Source: Candidatus Saccharibacteria bacterium oral taxon 488 | GTDB taxonomy: Bacteria; Patescibacteriota; Saccharimonadia; Saccharimonadales; Saccharimonadaceae | Length of the DNA: 64,000 nucleotides | Assembly: GCA_013099195.1 (NCBI GenBank) | Contig: CP039999.1 | Coordinates: 682,001 to 746,000 of the forward strand | Direction of reading: 5' to 3' | Shown here: positions 1-8,159 of the stretch, piece after piece | Numbering within the stretch: position 1 is the first letter of the stretch | How the letters are laid out: every line of letters starts with the position of its first letter | Made by a program: the position numbers and the translations under genes | Notes under the pieces: generated by a model | Told to the model about the DNA's origin: nothing | Database searches by the model: none | Seen by the model: only the letters and a program-made list of their open reading frames with translations

Positions 1-457
1 AACAATCACCTGCATGGGTTAGCAGCAGCTTATCCACCGCCAATTTCTCGCGCGCCTCCCGCTGAGCAGCAGCCGATACCGACTCGTCATCAATGTGTAG
101 CTTGCCATAGGGCAGTGTCCAGGTGTCGACATGCGGCTGCTTAGTGCGCCGCTGGAGCAGCACATCGCCATTGGTATTTTGGATGACAATCATAGTAATA
201 ATTTTTGGTTGAGTACGAATTTTGAGTGATTTAATACTCACTCTATCGACATACGATAGCCCTTCCCGCCCAAGGCAATATCCATCATCCGTTTTGATGA
301 CGAATCCTCGCTTCTTCAATATATTTAAGTGGTAGGTATAGAGATTGGTATCCACTTTTGGCGGCCGCATATCCCGAAACCGTGCATATTTCATATGCAT
401 CAATACGCCAAGAATATGCTTTTGAATGTAATGTTCGGGAATAAATTGGTCAATCAT
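1..457 (-). CDS. Winged-helix plus Nudix domain protein (partial, C-terminus outside window)
   Basis: Reading the minus strand from the ATG at 455-457 gives an open frame to the window edge. The first ~85 residues look like a small winged-helix DNA-binding domain (starts MIDQFIPEHY, with LNILKKRGFVI). A Nudix fold follows (MIVIQNTNGDVLLQRR, then TWTLPYGKLH). The Nudix box is degenerate: one extra residue sits before the first conserved Glu, and the core reads REAREKLAV instead of REUXEEXGU. It could be a Nudix-type regulator rather than an active hydrolase. TATAAT (469-474, minus strand) lies 11 nt before the start, so the leader is very short. It is divergent from the CYTH-kinase gene. Confidence 0.7.
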   Translation of the reverse strand, partial: MIDQFIPEHYIQKHILGVLMHMKYARFRDMRPPKVDTNLYTYHLNILKKRGFVIKTDDGYCLGREGLSYVDRVSIKSLKIRTQPKIITMIVIQNTNGDVLLQRRTKQPHVDTWTLPYGKLHIDDESVSAAAQREAREKLAVDKLLLTHAGDC

Positions 458-547
458 AGTTGAGTCAAATTATACTTGCTATTCATACAAGTAATTCTAC
501 ACTACAATCACTGGTGTCATCAACTCATACAATAAGGAGCGGCATCT

Positions 548-1699
548 ATGTCAATCGAATCACTTATCCACACATCTGAATTTGAAGGGAGATTACCCGT
601 GGAAACTGAGCGCAAATTCATAGCTATCTTCCCAGAAAAACTTACCGAACTTCGCGAAGAAGCTGAGCCGATTGAGCAGTTTTATCTGTCACACCCAGAC
701 GAACCATTCAGCCTACGCCTCCGCTCAACCTTAAATCGTGATACCGGCGAGCTACAGTACGAAGCAACTCTCAAAGACAACGGTATCCAGAGCAATGATG
801 GCTTGCGTCAACTAGAGGTGACGACTGAGATTAGCCCCGAGTTATACGAATACTACTGCAGCGGCGAAACGCCGATTATCCGCAAACTACGTGCTGAACC
901 GCTGCCGGGTGTTGTCATTGATTTTTTCGAAAACGACGGCCTAGTGCAAGCTGAATTAGAAGATGATGGATCATTACAAGAATTCATCGACCAGTTTGGT
1001 AATACCTTCATGGAAGTAACCGGTGGAGCAACGGCTACCGGCGAGTGGCAGGCGCACTACAACTTCCGGCGGGAACATGAAGGCCGAGAAGCGCTGTCGG
1101 TTCAGCCGGAGCTTGATATCAATGATATCGTTTCTGATATTCTCACCTCTACCGTAGACTCTCCGCACGTCATCCATATCGCCGGCCGTAGTGGCTCCGG
1201 TAAATCAACCATCGTTAGACAGCTCCGCGAACGGCTGGATGAGCTCAACATTAATTCAATTACCATGTCGACTGATGACTACCACCGCGGTGCGACCTAC
1301 CTCTATTATTATAACAACCGTCAGGAATGGCAGCACTGGGATGACCCGTTTGTATACGACACCGAAACGATGGCCATCGACCTACAAAACCTTATTAATG
1401 ATAAGGAGATATACCACCGCCACATGAATTGGCAAACTGCAGAGCCCTATATAGCGGGTACGCTTAGCCCAGCAGAAGTAATCATCATTGAGGGGATCTA
1501 CGCCAAATCACCTGATATTATCACCGATAATAGCCTCGTCTACGAAATACCAACCCCAATCGCCACCTGTATTGGTCGGCGTATTCTGCGCGACCTTAAC
1601 GAACGCCCGCAATTTTGCGACCCCTCGGAAAATCTACTCTATTTATTGAGTGAGGCCGAGCCAGCATATCGTGCTCAACAGCAACCAACCAATGCCTGA
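548..1699 (+). CDS. CYTH domain fused to uridine-kinase-like P-loop kinase
   Basis: The 383-residue product has two parts. Residues ~17-180 are a CYTH/triphosphate tunnel domain with the ExExK signature (VETERKF) and strand motifs SLRLRST, YEATLKD and RQLEVTTE. Residues ~208-375 are a P-loop kinase of the uridine kinase/phosphoribulokinase type with Walker A GRSGSGKST, STDDYHRG and a hydrophobic strand ending in EGIY. CYTH domains bind triphosphates or polyphosphate through metal ions, and the kinase half would phosphorylate a small molecule; the actual substrate is unknown. AAGGAG at 534-539 sets the start. Such fusions exist elsewhere, but the substrate link is not resolved here. Confidence 0.85.
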   Translation: MSIESLIHTSEFEGRLPVETERKFIAIFPEKLTELREEAEPIEQFYLSHPDEPFSLRLRSTLNRDTGELQYEATLKDNGIQSNDGLRQLEVTTEISPELYEYYCSGETPIIRKLRAEPLPGVVIDFFENDGLVQAELEDDGSLQEFIDQFGNTFMEVTGGATATGEWQAHYNFRREHEGREALSVQPELDINDIVSDILTSTVDSPHVIHIAGRSGSGKSTIVRQLRERLDELNINSITMSTDDYHRGATYLYYYNNRQEWQHWDDPFVYDTETMAIDLQNLINDKEIYHRHMNWQTAEPYIAGTLSPAEVIIIEGIYAKSPDIITDNSLVYEIPTPIATCIGRRILRDLNERPQFCDPSENLLYLLSEAEPAYRAQQQPTNA

Positions 1700-1726
1700 G
1701 GGGATGAGGACTCACTTTGGCTTTCA

Positions 1727-2383
1727 TTAACCCGATGGGACTGCTCGCACAAACCCAATCGCCTTCCCCTCGCCAACCCACCGCTGCTCGTAGGTTGTCA
1801 TGATCCGGGCATCGCTCTCCTCATCAAGTCGCTCCGATTCGTGCAGATCAAACGTTAGCTCCCGAAGCTGCCAGCCAGCCACCACCAGCTGCTCCAAGCT
1901 CCAGCAGAAAAAGCTGTGATCATCATGCTTGAGCAGTAGCTCACTCCTCTCATCAAGCAACTTTGCGTACTGTGTTAGAAAATGTTGATGCGTCAAGCGT
2001 CGACCGCTGGAGCGCTGGCGTGGAAACGGATCGGGGAAAGTGACCCACAACTGACTGAGTGATCCAGCCTCACATAACTCACCCAGCTGATCCGCCCGCG
2101 CCCGCACAAACCAGATGTTCGTGAGGCCACGCTGCTCGGCCGCGCGTGCCCCTTTTTGCAATCGATCGGCCTTGACGTCAACCGCCAGAAACCGCTGCTC
2201 CGGATGGCGCGCCGCTAGTTCGACGCTAAACAGCCCCGTTCCAGCACCGACCTCCAGTACGTCAATCGGCCGCGGCATCCACTCATCATACTCAAAACAA
2301 AGCGGCGAATTGTTAAATAACGCAAATTTATACTTCTTGCGCCGCCGAGTGATAACGAATTGATTTGGATCGACAAAACTCAT
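1727..2383 (-). CDS. trmB: tRNA (guanine-N7-)-methyltransferase TrmB
   Basis: SAM-dependent enzyme that makes m7G46 in tRNA. Visible signatures are the SAM-binding LEVGAGTGLF, the family motif TFPDPFPRQR followed by RRLT, and the C-terminal TTYEQRW. The preferred start is the ATG at 2381-2383 (MSFVDPNQF), because TATAAT on the minus strand (2391-2396) lies exactly 7 nt upstream. The upstream ATG at 2390-2392 is inside that box, and a still longer version reading from 2428 would overlap the divergent mscS start. About 218 residues, normal for the family. Confidence 0.93.
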   Translation of the reverse strand: MSFVDPNQFVITRRRKKYKFALFNNSPLCFEYDEWMPRPIDVLEVGAGTGLFSVELAARHPEQRFLAVDVKADRLQKGARAAEQRGLTNIWFVRARADQLGELCEAGSLSQLWVTFPDPFPRQRSSGRRLTHQHFLTQYAKLLDERSELLLKHDDHSFFCWSLEQLVVAGWQLRELTFDLHESERLDEESDARIMTTYEQRWVGEGKAIGFVRAVPSG

Positions 2384-2390
2384 ACTTTTC

Positions 2391-2398
2391 ATTATACT
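2391..2398. promoter_or_regulatory. Interlocked divergent -10 elements of trmB and mscS
   Basis: The same few bases read TATAAT on the minus strand (2391-2396) and TATACT on the plus strand (2393-2398). The first lies 7 nt from the trmB ATG and the second 6 nt from the mscS ATG. RNA polymerase can hardly use both at once, and both transcripts would begin at or next to the start codon. Neither gene has a Shine-Dalgarno sequence. Confidence 0.6.
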
Positions 2399-2404
2399 AA
2401 ACTC

Positions 2405-3307
2405 ATGACGGATACGCTTATCAAACAACTGTTAAATTCGTCGCGCTTTGATGAATGGATGACCGAGCATGGACTAGGCTGGCTGGTAAGCGAGCGGATG
2501 GTTGAAACGGTCAGTATCGTCATTGGCGCGGTTATCGTTTATTATCTTGGCCGCATCTTCATTACTTGGGCAATTCGCTACGCGATCCACTCCACCGCCA
2601 AGCACCGCTCATGGCACCGCAAAGATATCGAAAAGCGCGAAAATACGCTGACGCAGCTGATCCGTAGTTTTTGGCGCATCACTATCATTGCCTACATCGC
2701 CGCCATGGTCGCCAGTAAGTTATTCTACTTCGACTTGTCACCACTGTTTGCCAGCGCCGGCATCATTGGCGTAGCGCTCGGATTTGGTGCACAATCACTT
2801 GTCAAAGATTTTCTGGCCGGCATCTTTATCATCGCTGAAAATCAATATCGCGTCGGCGATATCGTTGATGTCATGGGTGCGAGCGGCACTGTCGAGCGCG
2901 TCGGCACCAGGTCAACCGTGCTCCGCGATGCTGATGGTAATGTGCACTACTTACCAAATGGCACCATCCAGCATGTCATCAACAAAACGATGGGGTACAG
3001 CATGTCGCGCTTTACCTTGCAGCTTGATCCAAGTACCGACATCAGCCGCGCCGCTGATATCATCAACGAGACCGGCCAGCAATTGAGCAAGGAAAAATCT
3101 TGGGACAAGAAAATTATTGAACCGCCAAAATTTGTCTCCGTCGGCGATATCACCGGCCGCTCGGTCGAATTGATCGTTGCTGGTAAGGTCCAGCCATCAG
3201 ATCAATGGGCAGTTACCTCAGAGATGCGCCGCCGGCTCCTCAAAGAATTTGAAAAACAAGAGATCGAGCTAGCTGTCATCCCAACGGCGATAACGCATAA
3301 AAATTAA
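2405..3307 (+). CDS. MscS-family small-conductance mechanosensitive channel
   Basis: Membrane protein of about 300 residues with three N-terminal hydrophobic segments, the last pore-lining one glycine/alanine rich (GIIGVALGFGAQSLVKDF). The cytoplasmic MscS beta domain follows (YRVGDIVDVMGASGTVERVG, then LPNG). It would release osmolytes on hypo-osmotic shock. The start at 2405 (MTDTLIK) is chosen over an upstream ATG at 2360 because the latter lies inside trmB and the -10 box TATACT ends 6 nt before 2405. Confidence 0.92.
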   Translation: MTDTLIKQLLNSSRFDEWMTEHGLGWLVSERMVETVSIVIGAVIVYYLGRIFITWAIRYAIHSTAKHRSWHRKDIEKRENTLTQLIRSFWRITIIAYIAAMVASKLFYFDLSPLFASAGIIGVALGFGAQSLVKDFLAGIFIIAENQYRVGDIVDVMGASGTVERVGTRSTVLRDADGNVHYLPNGTIQHVINKTMGYSMSRFTLQLDPSTDISRAADIINETGQQLSKEKSWDKKIIEPPKFVSVGDITGRSVELIVAGKVQPSDQWAVTSEMRRRLLKEFEKQEIELAVIPTAITHKN

Positions 3308-3381
3308 TCGCGAACCGAGCCATTAACGAACCACAAAATTATGATAAGGTGGTGTGATCAACCTTCCACTAGCAATAAGAA

Positions 3382-3804
3382 TTACTCCAACGAGCCGTCC
3401 TGACCTTGTGTTGTCGCGCCGCCGGCACCATTGCCGCCACCATTGACACCCAGCTGATCATCACTCAACACATTACTCGCAAATGCCCGCGCACCGTCGG
3501 CCTTTTTTTCTTCTTGCTTGTATTTTTGCAGGAAATCATTCAATACCTTGCCCGTAACTTCGCCCTGTGCTTCAAACATATCCCGATTATGATCGTTGGA
3601 GTTATCAATCTGCGCCCGATACGGCACATAATCCGGTCGGCTTAAATCCACTCGGAAGGCATCTGACGAATAGTATAAGTGCATCGAGATACCAACGAGC
3701 ACAATCGACACCACAATTACGCTAATTACCATCGTCAGTAATTTGTGTTGCATAGCCAGCTTGGTCAACCGGCAACTAAGTTGCTTGAGCTTATCCACGA
3801 CCAC
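3382..3804 (-). CDS. Single-pass membrane protein, unknown function
   Basis: A 140-residue protein with one transmembrane helix at residues ~22-45 (LLTMVISVIVVSIVLVG), an exported charged region, and a Gly/Asn-rich tail (NGGGNGAGG). No family recognised. Its start overlaps the end of the preceding secreted-protein gene by 14 nt, so the two are co-transcribed and likely act together at the cell envelope. Confidence 0.7.
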   Translation of the reverse strand: MVVDKLKQLSCRLTKLAMQHKLLTMVISVIVVSIVLVGISMHLYYSSDAFRVDLSRPDYVPYRAQIDNSNDHNRDMFEAQGEVTGKVLNDFLQKYKQEEKKADGARAFASNVLSDDQLGVNGGGNGAGGATTQGQDGSLE

Positions 3805-4333
3805 CTCCGCCCGAAAGCTTCACCTTGAGCTGCTCCACCGCCACGCGGTAATCCGCCGCCAGTTTGCTCATCGTCGTCACCGATTCACTAACCTGTCGAC
3901 GTGCGTCGCGCGTCTTGATCAGCTGTGCATAAAACTCGCCCGGTTTGTCGGTACAATCTGTCCTGACCAGCGCCGTCAAATTGGACTCATACTCATTGTA
4001 TTGCTGAGCAAACGCCTTGCGCGCCTCTTCGTAGTCGCGAGCGATCATCACCATTCGCGAGCTGTCAACCTGCGCCAATGCCAAACGGCTATTTAGTTTG
4101 GCGATGAGATTAGTCGAGATTGTGTTGTATGCTTGGCCGGCGTTAACCCGCAGCAAGGCGTCGTTATGCTGAATCCGCTGTAATGTCGAACGAATAGACT
4201 GACACTGGCTGCGGATCAGATGGAGTGGCGGCGAACTTGGTGCAGTCTGTGCCACGGCAATACCCGACCGTATCATTACGCCGGCCAGGCTAATACCGCA
4301 CACAAAAAACGCGAGACTGCGAAGATGTTTCAT
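3791..4333 (-). CDS. Secreted helical protein, unknown function
   Basis: 180 residues with an N-terminal signal peptide (LAFFVCGISLAGVMIRSG, cleavage likely after AVA), then mostly helix or coiled coil with two cysteines (SQCQSI and TDCTD) and a Gly-rich end. No recognised domain. GATAAT on the minus strand (4341-4346) ends 7 nt before the ATG, which suggests a leaderless transcript. First gene of a pair with the downstream membrane protein. Confidence 0.75.
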   Translation of the reverse strand: MKHLRSLAFFVCGISLAGVMIRSGIAVAQTAPSSPPLHLIRSQCQSIRSTLQRIQHNDALLRVNAGQAYNTISTNLIAKLNSRLALAQVDSSRMVMIARDYEEARKAFAQQYNEYESNLTALVRTDCTDKPGEFYAQLIKTRDARRQVSESVTTMSKLAADYRVAVEQLKVKLSGGGGRG

Positions 4334-4376
4334 CTTTCTTATTATCTCGCGTTTTTGCGTTTAGGTCAAACTGCTG

Positions 4377-4652
4377 CTACGACTTCTTGAAATGCTTCTC
4401 GGTGTCGGCCTTGACCGTACGAGCGGTTCCAGTAACGACATCGCCGACTTTTTGGGCACCAGCCTTGACTGCCTCAGCACCATCCTTGGCGGCAGCCTGG
4501 GCTTTTTTGGCAGTTTTGACAGTGGCAGTTTTTAGCTCACCAGCTTTTTTCTTGATGTCAGCGCGAGTTTCCTTGCCGCTTTTTGGTGCGGTCAAAATAC
4601 CAGCCGCGAAACCAGCCGCTGCGGCGCCGAGAACTGTTAATACTTTTTTCAT
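4377..4652 (-). CDS. YtxH-like small membrane-anchored protein
   Basis: 91 residues. The N-terminal hydrophobic segment with small residues (VLGAAAAGFAAGILTAP) followed by KSGKETR matches the YtxH/GvpP-like family. The rest is a Lys/Ala-rich amphipathic helix of repeated heptads. In other bacteria such proteins are stress-associated and of unclear function. A good AAGGAG sits 6 nt before the ATG. Downstream of a second small membrane protein on the same strand. Confidence 0.75.
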   Translation of the reverse strand: MKKVLTVLGAAAAGFAAGILTAPKSGKETRADIKKKAGELKTATVKTAKKAQAAAKDGAEAVKAGAQKVGDVVTGTARTVKADTEKHFKKS

Positions 4653-4700
4653 ATATATCTCCTTGTTTGTTTTTATTAAATTGATATATGGAACAGATAA

Positions 4701-4922
4701 TTATTTTTTGCGAAAGAGTTGCACGACTTCAGTAAATAACTTTACTGGAGACAGCCACTCAGTTGCTTGCGCGATGTTAGACACCGCCGCTTCAGCCTGG
4801 TTGACGAGGCGCTTGAGCTTCGTCAGTAGTGAAATTATTACACCGAACAAGACAATAATCGTCACCGAGTGAATAATGATCACTACGGTCATCAGTATAA
4901 TAACTGTTTGCATGTCTTCCAT
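4701..4922 (-). CDS. Small membrane protein (DUF948-like architecture)
   Basis: 73 residues. A long hydrophobic segment (residues ~7-33) is followed by a helical tail (LVNQAEAAVSNIAQATEW). The layout resembles DUF948/YtxG proteins, which often pair with YtxH-like genes, and here the next gene downstream is YtxH-like. AAGGAAG lies just upstream of the ATG at 4922. Family assignment is by architecture only. Confidence 0.65.
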   Translation of the reverse strand: MEDMQTVIILMTVVIIIHSVTIIVLFGVIISLLTKLKRLVNQAEAAVSNIAQATEWLSPVKLFTEVVQLFRKK

Positions 4923-5016
4923 ACCCTTCCTTTGTTACTGTTTATGTTTGTCGTATTGACTGTGGCTATGATAGCATAGGCAGTTTGAAATGTCAATAGC
5001 TTAGCGCTCTGTCCTG

Positions 5017-5793
5017 TCACTCTGCGGTGATGAGACCATCTCGCCGTAGCCCATCCAGTGCCGCCGCAAATCGCGGATCGTCCTGCAACTCAGCGGTAAT
5101 TTCAGCGAGCGGCTGCCCGCCAATATATCGACGCAAAATCTCGCCCCGCATCTGGCGGAGGCTACCGGTGAATTGTGATTGTTTGGTGTAGTGGCGACTG
5201 GCGGATAATTTGCCCTTTCCCTGAGATTTGAGCTCACTACCATAGTCCATCAGCGCCCAAAACCACTGACGCGGATTTGCCTGGTCCATCGTCTGCTCAA
5301 CAACAGTCAATATGTCGCGATCCGCAACTACCGTCTGGCCCGCAAAGAAATGATTGAGATAGACGGTACGAATATTGGTCTCAATGAACGGTGTTGGCAC
5401 TTGATAAGCATAGTTCATGATGGCGCCAGCGGTATTGATGCCGATGCCTGGTAACTCAACGAGGTCATCTAGCGTGGCCACCGGGGCACCAGCGACAATG
5501 GCTTGTGACACCCGGTGAAGATACTGAGCGCGGCGGTTATAGCCCAGCCCCTGCCACGCGCGGAGCACCTCGGTCAGCTCGGCCGCTGCCAGCGACTCAA
5601 TATCCGGAAACCCTGTGGTAAACTCTGTAAACTTCGCCAGAACGCGAGCGACCTGGGTTTGCTGCAGCATTAGCTCACTCACCAGCACATAGTACAAGGT
5701 TGGCTGATCACGCCACGGCATCGGCCGATATAGCTCACGACTCTTTTGATGAATTAATGCTTGAAAGTGGACGCATTTATCATTATCATTCAT
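5017..5793 (-). CDS. MutY-like HhH-GPD DNA glycosylase without iron-sulfur cluster
   Basis: 258 residues with the HhH-GPD fold. MutY-like landmarks are SELMLQQTQV, WQGLGYNRRAQYL and the helix-hairpin-helix LPGIGINTAGAI. MutY removes adenine opposite 8-oxoguanine. Two deviations are visible. The four-cysteine 4Fe-4S motif expected after the HhH domain is absent, as is the C-terminal Nudix-like 8-oxoG recognition domain. The segment equivalent to the catalytic LDGN reads IETN, putting Glu where Asp is expected. TATACT lies 7 nt before the ATG. Good match to the superfamily; substrate uncertain. Confidence 0.82.
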   Translation of the reverse strand: MNDNDKCVHFQALIHQKSRELYRPMPWRDQPTLYYVLVSELMLQQTQVARVLAKFTEFTTGFPDIESLAAAELTEVLRAWQGLGYNRRAQYLHRVSQAIVAGAPVATLDDLVELPGIGINTAGAIMNYAYQVPTPFIETNIRTVYLNHFFAGQTVVADRDILTVVEQTMDQANPRQWFWALMDYGSELKSQGKGKLSASRHYTKQSQFTGSLRQMRGEILRRYIGGQPLAEITAELQDDPRFAAALDGLRRDGLITAE

Positions 5794-5875
5794 TCTCTCC
5801 AGTATACCTGATCTTGAGCGGTTATCATTACATAATCAGTCCGAGCGGCGAACTGACTCAATCACTATCCTTATA

Positions 5876-5925
5876 TACACTAAGTGTACAGTCAGTTTGC
5901 TATAGCTATACACTTGGTGTATAAT
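5876..5925 (+). promoter_or_regulatory. Promoter with two palindromic operators
   Basis: Two related palindromes precede the hydrolase gene: TACACTAAGTGTA (5876-5888) and TATACACTTGGTGTATA (5907-5923). The second overlaps the -10 box TATAAT (5920-5925). A -35-like TTGCTA (5897-5902) lies 17 bp upstream of it. A dimeric repressor (TetR- or Xre-like in type) binding both sites would block the promoter. No regulator gene is adjacent. Confidence 0.6.
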
Positions 5926-5965
5926 AAATCTTGTTATAAGTAATTCACCTAGCGAAAGGGCACTT

Positions 5966-6907
5966 ATGAAAAAATTATTCAAGGTTTTCGGAATTATCAT
6001 TATCATTCTTATCATCTGCTTTGTGATCATGCTGTTAGTCATGCAATATCTCAACCAAAGTATTACCGGAGATGACGGTGTAGCGACTGGCTATGCTGAT
6101 AAACTTAGCCCTAGTGGCAACCTCGAACAACATTACACCAAGACCGGACCCTACAAAGTAGCGCACTATATTCAAAATAATACAGATAGTTCTAAGACCT
6201 ACCGCCTCTACTACCCTGAGCGCCAGAAGGCTAACCAAACTTTTCCACTGGTTGTAATGGTAAATGGCACGGCAACACCAGCTAGTACCTACACGCCAAT
6301 TCTCGAGCACCTCGCCAGCTGGGGCTTCGTCGTAATCGGTAATGAGGATGGCTGGGCTGGTACTGGTGCATCAACCGCGACCATGCTTGATGTCGCTCTG
6401 CAGTACAACACTACCCAAGATAGTCCAGTACATGGTCTAATCAACACTAATAAAATTGGGATCGCTGGACATTCACAGGGCGGCGCAGGAGCAATCAATG
6501 CCGCTACTAAGTATAGTAATAGCAATAAGTATTCTTCGCTCTACACCGCTAGCGCCGTGGGTCGTGGCACTGCTAATAATAATCAATGGACCTATGACGT
6601 CTCACGCCTCAACACAGCAGTGTTCATGATGGCAGGAACTGGCGCTAGTGATAGTATTGCCATCAGTCCGCTCGACGACTTGAAGCATAATTTTGATGCA
6701 TTACAAGGGAGTAAGCCAGGAGTCATTGCCCGGCGTAAGTCAGTTGGTCATAAAGATGTGCTGGAATACGGTGATGCATATATGACTGCCTGGTTCCTAT
6801 GGACGCTGGCAGATGATACTAAGGCAAAGACGGTCTTTGCTGGTGCCGATGCCGAACTGCGCCATAATAGCGACTGGCAGGATGTCCAGGTACGCAATAT
6901 TGAATAA
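5966..6907 (+). CDS. Membrane-anchored alpha/beta hydrolase (lipase/cutinase-like)
   Basis: 313 residues. An N-terminal hydrophobic helix (residues ~6-28) works as signal anchor, so the enzyme faces outward. The hydrolase core shows the nucleophile elbow GHSQGG, an oxyanion-side strand FPLVVMVNGT and a late His in VGHKDVLEYG; the acid is probably an Asp in the GTGASDS region. The fold resembles dienelactone hydrolase, chlorophyllase or PET-hydrolase-like esterases. The substrate is unknown; host-derived or dietary esters are possible. GAAAGG precedes the ATG. Transcribed from the promoter with two palindromes. Confidence 0.82.
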   Translation: MKKLFKVFGIIIIILIICFVIMLLVMQYLNQSITGDDGVATGYADKLSPSGNLEQHYTKTGPYKVAHYIQNNTDSSKTYRLYYPERQKANQTFPLVVMVNGTATPASTYTPILEHLASWGFVVIGNEDGWAGTGASTATMLDVALQYNTTQDSPVHGLINTNKIGIAGHSQGGAGAINAATKYSNSNKYSSLYTASAVGRGTANNNQWTYDVSRLNTAVFMMAGTGASDSIAISPLDDLKHNFDALQGSKPGVIARRKSVGHKDVLEYGDAYMTAWFLWTLADDTKAKTVFAGADAELRHNSDWQDVQVRNIE

Positions 6908-6943
6908 TTATTCTGTTTATCGCACCATGTATGGTACACTGGT

Positions 6944-7483
6944 ATGGCTATGAAAATATTTTTTAGACGATACATTTCAGAATTTGTGTACGGTGCAGTT
7001 GACGGCACAGTCACAACCTTTGCCGTCGTGGCAGCATCGGCTGGAGCAGGAATTTCCAGCGCGGTTATCCTCATCTTGGGCATTGCAAATTTAATTGCTG
7101 ACGGATTTTCAATGGGTTCCAGCGCCTACCTCGCAGCCAGTGCCGAACATGAAGAGTCAGCCCGCGATACTCAAAAACGAGCCTCCCCTAAAATCATCGG
7201 TGTGGTCACTTTCCTGGCTTTTGTCGTAGTCGGTGGCGTACCGGTATTGCCGTACCTAGTCGATGTCGTTGCAGGCTCAAAAGTACCAGGCACCACCCTG
7301 TTTTACGTCAGCTCCGCACTGACGGCAGTGACGTTCCTAGCAATTGGCTTCACAAAGGGTAAAGTCGGCAAGCAGTCACCATGGCGAGAAGCAATCATCA
7401 CTCTGCTCCTTGGAGCAGTCGCCGCTGGACTGGCGTACTTTGCCGGCGATATATTGGCGGCGTGGCTGGGTGTTCAGCTATAG
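6944..7483 (+). CDS. VIT1/CCC1-family iron/manganese transporter
   Basis: 179 residues with about five transmembrane helices. The N-terminal YISEFVYGAVDGTVTTFAVV and the helix IANLIADGFSMGSSAYL are hallmarks of the VIT1/CCC1 family, which moves Fe2+ or Mn2+. Here it is a single small protein with no ferritin-like insertion. A second in-frame ATG lies at 6950. Its 3' end overlaps the convergent Nudix gene by 10 nt. Confidence 0.88.
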   Translation: MAMKIFFRRYISEFVYGAVDGTVTTFAVVAASAGAGISSAVILILGIANLIADGFSMGSSAYLAASAEHEESARDTQKRASPKIIGVVTFLAFVVVGGVPVLPYLVDVVAGSKVPGTTLFYVSSALTAVTFLAIGFTKGKVGKQSPWREAIITLLLGAVAAGLAYFAGDILAAWLGVQL

Positions 7484-7896
7484 CCTCGAGGCCACCACTT
7501 CAACAAAAAATCCCGATAACCTGGCGCGAGCTTGTCAGTAGCCTCAACTTCTGTCCGCGTCAACCAGACTGGTCGTTCCTCACCGCCATCACACGCTCGG
7601 TCCGGTAGTTCAATGTTACCGTCAACTGTGGCCGTGTAGCCAAGAATAATTTTATGGTCTTTGATGGTACCGCCCTGCGGATCGCGTACATAAAAATCAG
7701 CTGGAGTCGCATCAATTGTAACGCCCAGCTCCTCGCGTAATTCCCGCCTCAATGCCACGTCAGGCGTTTCACCAGCGTCAATATGCCCGCCCGGCAGGCC
7801 AAAACCATCATCGCGCGGATAATACATCAGCAGCGCCCGCTTGCCATCACTACTATACAGCGCTACTTTTACGCTAACTTCGTGTCGATCATACAT
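7474..7896 (-). CDS. Nudix hydrolase
   Basis: 140 residues with a complete Nudix box: GGHIDAGETPDVALRRELREELGV carries the G, E and REUXEE elements in the right spacing (quoted as landmarks around 7740-7800). The upstream strand KRALLMYYPRDDGFGLPGG is typical. It hydrolyses a nucleoside diphosphate linked to another group; the exact substrate cannot be told. A TATAAT overlaps the ATG, so the true start or promoter is unclear. Confidence 0.85.
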   Translation of the reverse strand: MYDRHEVSVKVALYSSDGKRALLMYYPRDDGFGLPGGHIDAGETPDVALRRELREELGVTIDATPADFYVRDPQGGTIKDHKIILGYTATVDGNIELPDRACDGGEERPVWLTRTEVEATDKLAPGYRDFLLKWWPRGYS

Positions 7897-8159
7897 TATA
7901 TATCAAAACTTAATCATACCAAGACGCGGTCAATACCGAAAGCGTGGCTAACGTGTAATTGACCGCCCTAAAGCTTAGTACGACCACTGGTGATTGACCG
8001 ATAACTAGCCTCAAACCTCAACAATCACCGATAGTCGCATCGCTGTCATTACCAGCTCCAAAGCATCTTTGCCCCCCTTCGTTATATTGCTTTTTGGATG
8101 GACATTATCGTTTATAACGTCCATTTATAGTATATCAGACACGAGCTATAGCCAGCAAA
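7897..8159. other. Intergenic region with an imperfect inverted repeat
   Basis: No convincing gene. A 25-bp inverted repeat at 8099-8123 (arms TGGACATTAT and ATAACGTCCA, one mismatch, 5-nt loop) lies about 40 bp past the 3' end of the SDR gene. It may be a weak terminator or a protein site; it lacks a proper T-tract on either strand. Confidence 0.4.
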
